Source of the DNA: Andalucia godoyi
Taxonomy: Eukaryota > Discoba > Jakobea > Jakobida > Andaluciidae
Reading direction: 5' to 3'
Assembly (NCBI GenBank): GCA_009859145.1
Contig: VRVR01000004.1
Coordinates: 310,001-374,000, forward strand
DNA length: 64,000 bases
Shown: positions 40,046 through 48,792 of the stretch, in pieces
Numbering within the stretch: the stretch's first letter is position 1
Layout of the letters: each line of letters starts with the position of its first letter
Notes under the pieces: generated by a model
Databases searched by the model: none
What the model was told of the DNA's origin: nothing
Seen by the model: only the letters and a program-made list of their open reading frames with translations
Translations under genes and position numbers: made by a program

Positions 40046-40497
40046 GAATATGAGAAAGAAAGAAAGAAAGAAAAGTGTGTGTATGTGTGTGTGGATTTTC
40101 GAAAAAGCACAGGAAAAAACTCGTGATTCGTTGTGCTCATTTTCGCTTATGTGGAAGCAAAAATCCTGATTGTACAAAAATGAAGAGACGCGGGGAGAAG
40201 AGATAGCGAGGACTACCAAAGGCCAAGGAGAGAGAAAGTAATATTGTGTAAATTAATCAATGATACGCTTTACCCATGTGAGAGAAATTCGCAAGAACAC
40301 CACAGGCAGAGGCAGAAATCAGTCTAGATATTTTGTAGCGACTGGTGCGCAGGAGAGAGAAGACGCAATTGGTCCTGCAGTCAGAAGCAGCCACACACAC
40401 GAGCACACATACAGAGATATACATACACACCGTTATACAACAAAAGAAAGGCGAAAGAAAGAAAGCGTAAAAGTAAAAAAGACGACCAGGCTCAGGA
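40046..40497. other. Spacer between convergent genes, purine-rich
   Basis: 452 bp between the stop at 40045 (+) and the stop at 40498 (-). GAAA-rich on the plus strand, no gene. Confidence 0.5.
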
Positions 40498-40647
40498 TCA
40501 GTCTTCTTCGTCATCCACGTGAGCGGGCTTTGGTCGAGAAGGTCCGTTGAAAAAGAGTGCCTTGACCCCTTCCGCACACATTCCCCACCCAGTTACAATT
40601 CCAAAAATGCCGCCAACGACAATTTGTCCAGGTGTGAGCTTTGCCAT
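40498..40647 (-). CDS. 49-residue membrane microprotein
   Basis: Minus-strand frame from ATG 40647 to TGA 40498, 49 residues. MAKLTPGQIVVGGIFGIVTG at the N-terminus is one hydrophobic span rich in glycine with a GG-x3-G spacing typical of packed membrane helices. It continues WGMCAEGVKALFFNGPSRPKP and ends in an acidic tail (AHVDDEED). The length, single span and charged tail resemble small subunits of respiratory or translocon complexes; I recognise no family. An AT-rich imperfect palindrome lies about 110 bp upstream (near 40752). Confidence 0.5.
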   Translation of the reverse strand: MAKLTPGQIVVGGIFGIVTGWGMCAEGVKALFFNGPSRPKPAHVDDEED

Positions 40648-40834
40648 TGTAGCGCAAGACGTTTGATGAAGCTGCGTTCACACAACAGACATCCGATGAC
40701 CAACGAAGCATGAAACATTTCCGGGCTTTTTGCGCTCTGAGGGAAAATCCGTCTTTTTAAATTAAAGAAAAACGCAGTTGACGCTTTGATGCAACAGCGT
40801 ACCAAAGTGTGAGAAGCGCCTACATTGTGCACCG

Positions 40835-41534
40835 GACATGCATATTCAATCCTGCATCCCGTTGCCTGGAAGGGGATAGGCCCCCAACACGCCTCACGGC
40901 ATTCTTCAGATAGATGTTCCGCGCTCCGTTCCCAATCTCGATCAATCGGTGAGCCACTTTCTCAGCGTGACACGTTGTTCCTGAGAAGGGTGCATTTTGA
41001 TTCTGACGGCCCTAGCAGCAGGCGCTTTCGTGTCCTCAGTTGCAGCGATTGATGCAGCTGGAGATACGAGAGGAAGAGGCGGTAGGAAGACGGTGGGGTT
41101 TTGCGACTGCGACTGCGACCGCGCCTGGTGCATCGTAGCAGAAAACCACGAGTTCTGCAAGAGACAGTCCCTGAGGCTTCTGCTTGGGGTTGGCTGCCCT
41201 GCGTGCTGGGGATTGGAGATCGTGTCTTGGAAGTTCGCCTCTTGGCAGTGCGCTGCGACTCGGCGGTAGGCGAATGCGTCATCGCAGCGCACTCACATCC
41301 ATATTTGAATTAAAAAAGTGAAACCAAAAAACCAAACCAACGAATGATAGAATAGATGGCTACGGATGCTGCGTTAAAGAGTGTCGAAAATGCGGAGCCT
41401 GTGTCACCGGCTGAATTCTGGCCGAGCGTGCGTAAGCACGAATTCCCTGTGAAACAAATGTCGGCCAGTATCGACCGTGTCTGTTTATGTATACTTCCGT
41501 ATGCATGACAATGTCGTGTCATTTATACAACGGT
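40835..41534. repeat. Dispersed repeat, copy 2 (long) of a decayed mobile element
   Basis: About 700 bp closely related to 18727-19172. It contains all blocks of copy 1 plus about 250 bp in the middle (around 41015-41265) and about 61 bp near 41366-41426. Both copies start GACATGCATATTC and carry GTATGCATGAC near the other end (41499-41509), a possible imperfect terminal inverted repeat. A plus-strand frame of 50 codons (41356-41508, MATDAALKSVENAEPVSP) is broken by deletion in copy 1 and so is probably not a conserved gene. Confidence 0.8.
40942..41292 (-). pseudogene. TnpB/Fanzor-like N-terminal fragment, copy 2
   Basis: A minus-strand frame of 116 codons whose end reads AVRIKMHPSQEQRVTLRKWL, then TD and a stop. 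The P-x-x-E-Q-R-x-x-L-x-x-W string is the N-terminal helix-turn-helix of TnpB/Fanzor nucleases. Past the stop, the same frame continues to LGTERGTSI, reminiscent of the family's WxGTARWTYN, and a second stop follows. The upstream 90 codons are Ser/Gln/Pro-rich, like the disordered leaders of eukaryotic Fanzors. No catalytic domain remains nearby. It is a relic of a Fanzor-carrying element or a non-autonomous derivative. Confidence 0.5.
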
Positions 41535-41812
41535 CCTCTAGGAATCCAGGTTTCGAGCCATGTTCGAGTCTCGCATCTTGCTCATCCTTGTTCTTTCTGC
41601 ATTTTGTGTGAGAGTTTTTTTAATACGCGTTTCTTTTTTCTTTTATCCTTTTCCTCTTCCTTCTCTCGGTGCACTACTTGTTTTTTCCTCTCTCCCACTT
41701 CTCCCTCTCTCTTTCTCTCTTTCTATATCTTTGTAAACCTCTCTGCGTCTCTCTTTTCCTGTCTGTGCATTTTTGCAGTTTTTTCTCTTCGTATCGGCGA
41801 GAAGAATCAGTA
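41535..41812. other. Upstream region of the SUN gene
   Basis: 278 bp, nearly all pyrimidine on the plus strand from 41630 to 41770 (TCTCTC/TTTCTC blocks). Possible 5' UTR. Confidence 0.4.
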
Positions 41813-44800
41813 ATGGCAGAAAAAAGAGTGACGCGTGCTCAGGTTCGTGGTGTTCGGTATCACACGAATTTGGATGCATCCGTGCGCGAAGATGGGAGTC
41901 ACCAATTAGCTCATGAAGGTATGTTCTCGGTCCATTGTGTTATGGGTTTCCCGTTTGTCTTTTGTGTTGCGTGTTCTGACTGTGTTATTGTTGTTGTTTT
42001 CTTGTTTTTTTTTCCCTCCCATGTTCTTTTGCGTGTCTGTTTTTTTTTTGGTTGACATCTAGCTCATCTTGCTCAACAGTCGCCATTTGCAATTGTGCAT
42101 GACCAATTATCTGACCGGGCTCCGCAGACTCCGGCGAGCACGGCGCTTCCGATCATCATTAGCCCTCCGCCAAAGACTCCTGGTACTCCTGGATTGCATG
42201 CAGTTATGGCACAAGACGCAGTCTCTGAGAACTTGGAACGCATCTACCGCGAGATCGAGCTTGATGGAATTCAGGAAATAGTGGAGACGAGCAGGGAGTT
42301 CCCGCTGAAGAAGATGCTGTCGCCATTGCTGACTGTGCTGGCAATCACTTTGCTGGTCGCCTCTGTGGTTTATTTCCGGATGAATGGGACAGGCTTCAAC
42401 TGGCGGCTTCCTGGTCTTTCGGTACAGCAGCCGACGGCACAGTTGCCAAACATGACAATTCCCACATTTTCGTTCAGTGCGGTTTACAGTGCTGGAACAT
42501 TCGTTCGAGAGTGCTTTAGCTTTGCGAAGCTAAAGGTATTTTCCATGTTTGACTACATGCTCTCTCCTGTGCATATGATTTTCCGTGCCATTCGATCAAT
42601 GCCGGGTCGCATCCTCGGGGTTTTGGTGCCGCAGACGTTGCTGGACATCTTCTCGGATTCCTTAAACTATGTCCGCGGTTGCAGCGTCAAGGGTGCTCTG
42701 TGGAGGATCCTGGAGTTGCCTTTGGATGTCCTTTCGTTCCTGGAGAGAAAGAATGTGGAGTATTTCCCGTCGAAACAGCCTGGACGTGAGGAGCCTGTTT
42801 TCAGCCAATATGTTGCACATCTTGCAAAGAAGGCGCATCAGTTGCTTGATTCGGAGCCTTTATTGAATCTCAGAATGGTTTTTTCTCGCTTTGTCGCCCA
42901 TTTTGTGGACTTGTTCAATTTTGGATGGGGACGCGCTCCTACAGAAGCAGGGGTGCAGGACATCACGAGTCCACCACGAACGATTGTAGATAGGTTTTTC
43001 GCAGTGTTCGAACAAGTTCGTGCCTTCCTTTCTCGACTGATTCCACTGGGCTTTGAGCAAGGTAAGTCGCTTGTACTGTTTGTGCTCCGTTTGCCCGCGA
43101 CGTTCTTGAACAATTTTGTGAAGATGCCGATCGAATTCGTCTTTGGCGGTTTATGGCGTGTCGCCGTCACTACGCCATTGTCTCTCGTTCAGCGTACGTT
43201 TGATGCCATTTGGTCTGCAGTCAAGCCGTCTGGCATGACAGGGACGTCTTCCGGCCTGCCAGTTCGCTCTGCTTTTGGGTTCGTGATGGATGCTCTTTCG
43301 TGGCTGAAACTCAAATTGTTTGCCTTCTATGATCGCGTTTTGTCCCTCAGAGATGTTTCCCTGGTTGCTTCTTCCCGATTTGACGTCTTCAATATTTGGG
43401 ATTTTGCATCCAAGTTACGCGATCGTATTTTCGGCAACTGCTATGGGTTGTCTCATTTCCTCTCGGGGTTGCAGTACCATGTGGTTCGCTACGTCTCCAC
43501 GTTGTTAGCTACGTCTTTCGATTTCTTCTCTGGACTGTCTTCGCCGTTGTCATCTTTCAGAAACATGAGTTCGCGCGTGAATGAGGATGTCAGCAAATTC
43601 GTCCACGGTCACGTCGTTGTGCTCCCGGAGACGAATCTCGTACATCTTGTTCAGCCAGTACTGGAGTCGTCGAGAAATTTGGCAGAACGGGCAGTGGCAG
43701 CCATCAAATCCCCATTGCATTACTTTTACACCGACAAGGCTGCAGCACCCATTTCTGTTGCGCAGAAAGAGGCCACGTTTGTGTCGGAAATGTTGGCGTT
43801 CATGAAACTGAAAGCGTTTGCAGCATTTTCGTATGTGTGCGATGAGATGGTGCCGAATCTGTTCCGCTTCCCTCGGACTCTGTTCCAGTCGCTCTTTGAG
43901 TCGGTTCCTTCTGCGTTTTGGTTCTTGTATGACATTGGCCTTGTTATTCCCCGTCAGCTTCTTAAGTTGTCGCTTTTTATCTTGAGCATTGCGCGCAGGC
44001 TTCTGAGAGTCCCGCAGACGATATGGCGTGTTGTTGTTGGGGTTGTGTCGAGAGGAACGGGCATCAAGAGCGACATTGGTTCATTTGACGAGTCCACATA
44101 TGATCGGCTGGTTCGCGATGTTATCGAAGCTGTCAAACCAACCATCAAGGAAGAAGTGGCATCTGCAGTTTCACAGGCGGGGACCAGTGCTGCCAACATC
44201 GAGAACGTTCGCAGGACCGTCTCTGATGACTTGGCTGAGCTGAAAAAGGCAGTTTCTGCAGAGATCATGTCCAATGGTCAGGCTACCGTTTCCTCCTTGA
44301 AGTCTTTTGTGCTGGAGAGTGTCGATGCGGTCAAGAAGGAAATGGGGGCACGTGCTGAATCAACTTTGCACGCCGGTCTTTCTTCAAGCGATCACCGTAT
44401 TTCACTGTTGGAGTCTGAGATTTCTCGGTCAACAGCGGAATCGCAGCAACGAGCAGCTGAGCTGAATCGTCGAGTTACGGAGCTTGACACAGTCTATGCT
44501 ACCAAAATTGAATTGCGCGCGGCGGAGGCTTCGCTGAAGAAGAGCATTTTGGAGGTCTCTGCATCTTCGAATGCCGCAGTGAAGGAGCTGACCGGAAAAT
44601 TGAGCAGTGTTTCGGACGATGTAAGTTCTCAGAAGCAGGCTGTGGCAACGGGTGTTGCGAAGACAGCCGCAGTTGAATCAGAACTGAAGTCATTGCACAA
44701 ACAGTTCAGTCAGTCGCTAGACGCCCAGCGCGTTAAGAATACCGAGTTTGAACATCAGTTTGCGCTTTCTGTTCAACCGCAAGCCATCCATAAGGGTCTT

Positions 44801-45340
44801 CTCGACTTTGCAGCGGATGCTTTGGGCGGCTACGTAATCAAGCATTCCTTTTCGTACAGTCCTCACAGCTGGTTTTCCATTCGCAATCCCTGGAGACCAT
44901 GGGAGGTCTATGCTCCCAATCCTGCGTCGACCATCCTGTCTTCGGACATGGAAGTTGGCCGATGCTGGGCAATGTCTGGATCAAAGGGTTTCGCGTTGGT
45001 GCGCCTCCGCGTGGGCATAGTTCCCACAAGCATTGCAATCGAGCATGTTGCTCACGAAGCTGCATTGCACGTGAACTCGGCCCCTCGAAAATTCTCTGTC
45101 TCAGCCATGCGGGATGACTGGGATCCATCGGAAACCTCTCTCGGAACCTTTGAGTTCAAATTGGCTGCCGATAGTCCTTCTCAACAAGTGTTCCCTGTGT
45201 CCAACAAGGTCTCTGGTAGTTTCCAACTGTATCGCCTGAACATCGAGTCCAACTATGGAAACCCTGATTTCACGTGCGTGTATCGATTCCGGGTCTACGG
45301 AAACCTTCCGCTGGATGCCTCCCCGCGAGTCGGCGCATAG
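41813..45340 (+). CDS. SUN-domain nuclear-envelope protein, very large lumenal region
   Basis: Inner nuclear membrane component of the LINC bridge. Exon 1 (41813-41918, MAEKRVTRAQVRGVRYHTNL) joins exon 2 (42063-45340) across a 144-nt intron (GTATGT ... CATCTAG, phase 1), giving 1127 residues. A nucleoplasmic N-terminus of about 115 residues precedes one membrane span (LLTVLAITLLVASVVYF, about 122-140). The lumenal part has a long helical region (150-700) with recurring motifs such as FAKLKVFSMFDYM, LSWLKLKLFAFYDRV and LAFMKLKAFAAFSYV. A coiled coil follows at about 700-920. The SUN domain (about 940-1122) is recognised by DFAADALGGYVIKHSFSYSP, PRKFSVSAMRDDW and YRFRVYGNLP. Typical SUN proteins have only a coiled coil between span and SUN domain, so the repeat-bearing lumenal region is unusual. 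Confidence 0.9.
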
Positions 45341-45464
45341 CTCAGCTCAAACCGTCATTCTTTCTGTTCCTTCTTTCTCTTCTTCTTCTTGCATGCATTG
45401 TAAAATGACATTGTGTTATTCTAAAAATGAATTAGTGGAAGGGGGGGGGGGGGGGGGAAGGTCC
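45341..45464. other. SUN gene 3' region with poly-G run
   Basis: A run of 17 G at 45441-45457 separates the SUN 3' UTR from the transposase relic. Confidence 0.6.
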
Positions 45465-46200
45465 TGCATCTTTATTCTTAGTCAAAATAGAGAAGCCGGG
45501 GAGTGTAGACAATGAAGTTCACCTAAGCAGCATCCGCAGTGTTTGTCCAACTATCCGTAGAGAGGCTGAGATGACTAGCTCTGAGACAAGCATGCACAAC
45601 GGACGTCCTGCATTCATCGGAGGCCTCTCGTTCAGAAGCCGGCAAGCAACATGCTGCCTGGACGGCAAAGAAGGGAACGCATCGTTGCGGGATATGATGC
45701 CTAAATCCTCGAATGCACCTCCCAGGTCAGGTCAGGATCTTTGATAATACTGAAAGGAATGTTGCATACATACATTGCTTTGGTGAATCTGTTGATAAAA
45801 TTGCTCCAAACTTCACGACTTACGCGAAGCCCAGCAGACACGATAGACAACTGCTGTCGCGGAACCTCCTGCAGAGGCTCAGTAGACGTGCTGCTGCTAT
45901 CTGCCGTCGGTCCCTCACGTTTTCAGGGTAGATCAGTCGAAACAAAGCGGTCCTCCTGTACAGCAATCGAAAGAGATTGTGCAGAAGAGGTTCGTGCAAA
46001 AACTGCGCGATGCTACGTTTTCAGCACAGACAACTCTGGCGCCGGAATGTTATTGCAGGACACAAAAATGTGCATCAGTATCGGCAACTGCAAGCAGCAT
46101 GTGTTTGAACACGGAGGACTTCGGCTTGTGGCCACCAGGACCTCGTCGGATTTTCGGTTATTTGACCAGATTCGTTCGCAGAGGAAGAAGACGCTGACAT
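45465..46200 (-). pseudogene. Frameshifted hAT (DUF659-type) transposase relic
   Basis: Read on the minus strand from an ATG at 46200 (MSASSSSANESGQITENP), fragments in changing frames follow the hAT/DUF659 order. A BED-finger-like start contains SSVFKHMLLAVADTDAHFCV. Next come SNFINRFTKAMYVCNIPFSI followed by IKDPDL (45720-45800), then PSLPSRQHVACRLLNE (about 45610-45660). The catalytic-region hallmark LSLSTDSWTN is at 45540-45573, followed after a stop by NFIVYTPRLLYFD (about 45481-45519). Several frameshifts and stops break it, and the C-terminal hAT dimerisation region is missing beyond the poly-G run. Clearly a dead copy; family assignment rests on the ordered motifs. Confidence 0.6.
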
Positions 46201-46484
46201 ATTGGGCGTGATTGGCAAATTCTTTATAAACAGAGAAAGAGAAGAGAAGAGAAGAGAAGAGAACGAAAGTTACGTATCGGACAATACGGGGATCAATTGA
46301 GTGCAAGATAACAAGCAACTCTAATCCGACCACACACTCGTTTTTTTTTTCGCCCATTGATGAATGAGCAGTAATAATACTACACTCCCGTTTTGGAATC
46401 GTTTTTTCTTTGCTGTCTTTGTTGTTGTGTTCATATAGTGCTGTATTCGTACCACTTTGCCCAACGCCTCCGCATGTGCTCACG
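46201..46484. other. Upstream region of the 46485 gene
   Basis: Contains a (GAGAA)n stretch at 46235-46262 and T-rich sequence. No gene. Confidence 0.5.
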
Positions 46485-48641
46485 ATGTCTCTCATCGATT
46501 TGTACGAGCAGCTGAACGCTGAAGCGAAGCGTCGTGAAGGTGTTCACAAGCATTCTTACCGCGATCCCGACTATGCGGAATACGAACAGTATTCCGTCTT
46601 CCAGCGACAGATTCGCGAGGAGTGGTCTCATCTGGACGAGGACATCCGCAAGCACCGAATTGAACAGCTTACTGATTTTCTTCGATCTACGTTTAGTTCT
46701 TCAAGAAAAATAGAAAACTCAGTATCAAACGAACACGATCCGAAACGGCGCAACGCTCCGATGACGACGACGACGACGACGACGGCAAATCAAAGAGCAG
46801 ATGAAACAGCAGCAACACGACCGACATCTCCGCAATTTCCACCCGAGATGTCCTCTTCTTCCCATCTTGTGTCCAACTCGCTGTTGCATCCAGATCGGGC
46901 GGCAGAATTGTTCGGTCGAAGATCGGCACTCAGCGAGCATGACATCCACGAATTACGCAGCTTAGAGAAACGACACACAACGGCGGCATCAGGGCTGTCG
47001 GCGTGGGAAGCACAGCGCCTTGCTGACTTGCTCGCACTGACGTCCGTCGAACAGGAGCAGTATAGAAATTCCGTACGAGAAAAGGTGTTACAGACGAACA
47101 GCGTGTTCTTCACCCACATCCATCCAGTGATTGACAAGTTCTACGAGGAGCGCATCGCCGCCGGCACGCGGCTTCGTGCGCTGGCCACAATGTCGGATCG
47201 GTATGGCCGAATAGGTGACGTGGCCATTGCCCCCACCACGTTCCAAAGTTCCATGAATCGAAAGACGATTTGCTTGTTCGGCCGTTGCCCGGTCTTCCGT
47301 GCGCCTCCGCAGTTTCCTGTGCCCATCGACGTTCCTTCCGTTTCTGCCGGGATTGACCGGTACTTGGCGTCTACCAAGGCTCGTCTGCCTCCAATGCACG
47401 AAGATCCATTGCTCATTTTCCTGTGCCAGCGTTACAACGTCAACACAGCGCTTTGCGGCTCTGCATTTTCCGCACTGTGTCGACTGAGGTCGGTCGACAG
47501 TTTGGAATCGCTGGATCTGCCAGTGCACGTGGACTGTCCTTCGGGGATTGCGTTTGTGCAGAAACCGTTTGGTGCACGTCAAACCACAGTCCGAGATCGC
47601 TGCGACAAGTTCTTCTGCACGGGTCTGAAACACGCGCTGATGTGTCCTCCGAAGTCGTTCGACCCGTCCGTGCAGCCTAAACCAGATTATTATCAAATCG
47701 CAAATCCACAACTCCTTGCAGAGCCCACTGTTCAGGATGCGCTGTTTTCTTCGCTTTCTACGGAATTGAACAGCCAGTTTCTGCCTTCCCTACGGTGCAT
47801 GTATGCCTACACGTTATGTGAAAACGGCGACATGCGGTTCATTGTCCGTCACAAACTGGATGCATTTCACAAGGACAGCGGAAGATTCATCAAGTTTGCC
47901 GTTCATACGGACCTGGCACCCCAGTTCGGGCCCGAGCTTCGCAGCATCGGTGAAGCTGTCTGTGGCTTTGCAAGGTCGTACATCTTTGGTGACAAGGAAT
48001 GCTCCATGTGCTTTGCCCGCGTTTCGCCTCCCGATCCATCCGACGCGCATTCTGGAGTGGCGGCGGCGAAGCTGTGGGAACTTGAATTCGCGCCCTCTTT
48101 CGTGCCGTCGCCTGCATATTATGACCTGGAAAGTGACAAGCTCGAGGCGTTGCAAGAGCCCGCGGTTGTGGCAACTGCTGCAAGCGTGGTGTCACAGATT
48201 CAGTCGTTTGCCACATCTATGCGAGGGCTTTCCTCCGATAGCGTGAATTTGCTAATGAGTCGCGACTTTGGTTCTCCGTCCGTTGCGGTGTCGCTTCCAT
48301 GGCCAGTGATTCAGAACAGCGGGATCACCCCGCTCATGACAAACATCACTCCCATTCAAACTCAGTTTATTTACGGTCTGCACTCCCGCCTCGATGCGTC
48401 TCGCGTTTCGTATTTGCCCCCGATGTGGCATTCCACCTACGGTCCCGTTTCCCACTTGTTTCCCTTGAAGCTTGCTGAGCCACGACAACCACAACAGCCA
48501 CGACTGCCACGACTGCCACTACATGCTGCCACCGGTTCAAAGAAGAAACGGAAGAAGAAACAGGAAGAGCGTGCCGACGAACGAGGCCCCCCTTCACAAG
48601 CAGTGGACGAGCACATCGAGCCGACGGCCACTGGCGAATGA
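46485..48641 (+). CDS. Unrecognised 718-residue protein, basic Lys-rich tail
   Basis: 718 residues from ATG 46485 (MSLIDLYEQLNAEAKRRE). The N-terminus is helical and charged, followed by a disordered Thr/Ser-rich region with a threonine run (about 90-135). From about 150 on it is globular, with helices (ALSEHDIHELRSLEKRH) and later strand-rich parts (MYAYTLCENGDMRFIVRHKL, about 440). A C-terminal KKKRKKKQEE-like basic cluster suggests a nuclear-localisation signal. The central-to-C-terminal part vaguely recalls the NARG2/ICE2 subunit of the little elongation complex (a strand reading like RxxxxGDxxxIVRxK), but this is weak. No catalytic motif. Single exon. Confidence 0.55.
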   Translation: MSLIDLYEQLNAEAKRREGVHKHSYRDPDYAEYEQYSVFQRQIREEWSHLDEDIRKHRIEQLTDFLRSTFSSSRKIENSVSNEHDPKRRNAPMTTTTTTTANQRADETAATRPTSPQFPPEMSSSSHLVSNSLLHPDRAAELFGRRSALSEHDIHELRSLEKRHTTAASGLSAWEAQRLADLLALTSVEQEQYRNSVREKVLQTNSVFFTHIHPVIDKFYEERIAAGTRLRALATMSDRYGRIGDVAIAPTTFQSSMNRKTICLFGRCPVFRAPPQFPVPIDVPSVSAGIDRYLASTKARLPPMHEDPLLIFLCQRYNVNTALCGSAFSALCRLRSVDSLESLDLPVHVDCPSGIAFVQKPFGARQTTVRDRCDKFFCTGLKHALMCPPKSFDPSVQPKPDYYQIANPQLLAEPTVQDALFSSLSTELNSQFLPSLRCMYAYTLCENGDMRFIVRHKLDAFHKDSGRFIKFAVHTDLAPQFGPELRSIGEAVCGFARSYIFGDKECSMCFARVSPPDPSDAHSGVAAAKLWELEFAPSFVPSPAYYDLESDKLEALQEPAVVATAASVVSQIQSFATSMRGLSSDSVNLLMSRDFGSPSVAVSLPWPVIQNSGITPLMTNITPIQTQFIYGLHSRLDASRVSYLPPMWHSTYGPVSHLFPLKLAEPRQPQQPRLPRLPLHAATGSKKKRKKKQEERADERGPPSQAVDEHIEPTATGE

Positions 48642-48792
48642 TCCGCATGTACGTGAAGACATCCATTGTTGCTCGACTGCGGTATTTTATGCGTCGGGAG
48701 GGGGGAATGTCAAAAGTTTAATAAAAAAAAACATGATCTATCCGGAAGAAGAGAGAAAATAAATGTATCAATGGGCCTCCAACAAGAGCTTC

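Noticed and set aside
41356-41508. 50-codon plus-strand frame in the long repeat copy
   Set aside because: The same region in copy 1 has a 61-bp deletion and further indels, so the frame is not conserved.
46410-46484. Extension of the 46485 gene to an upstream start with a hydrophobic leader
   Set aside because: The leader is encoded by T-rich spacer and uses a non-ATG start; MSLIDLYEQL at 46485 is the first ATG in good context.
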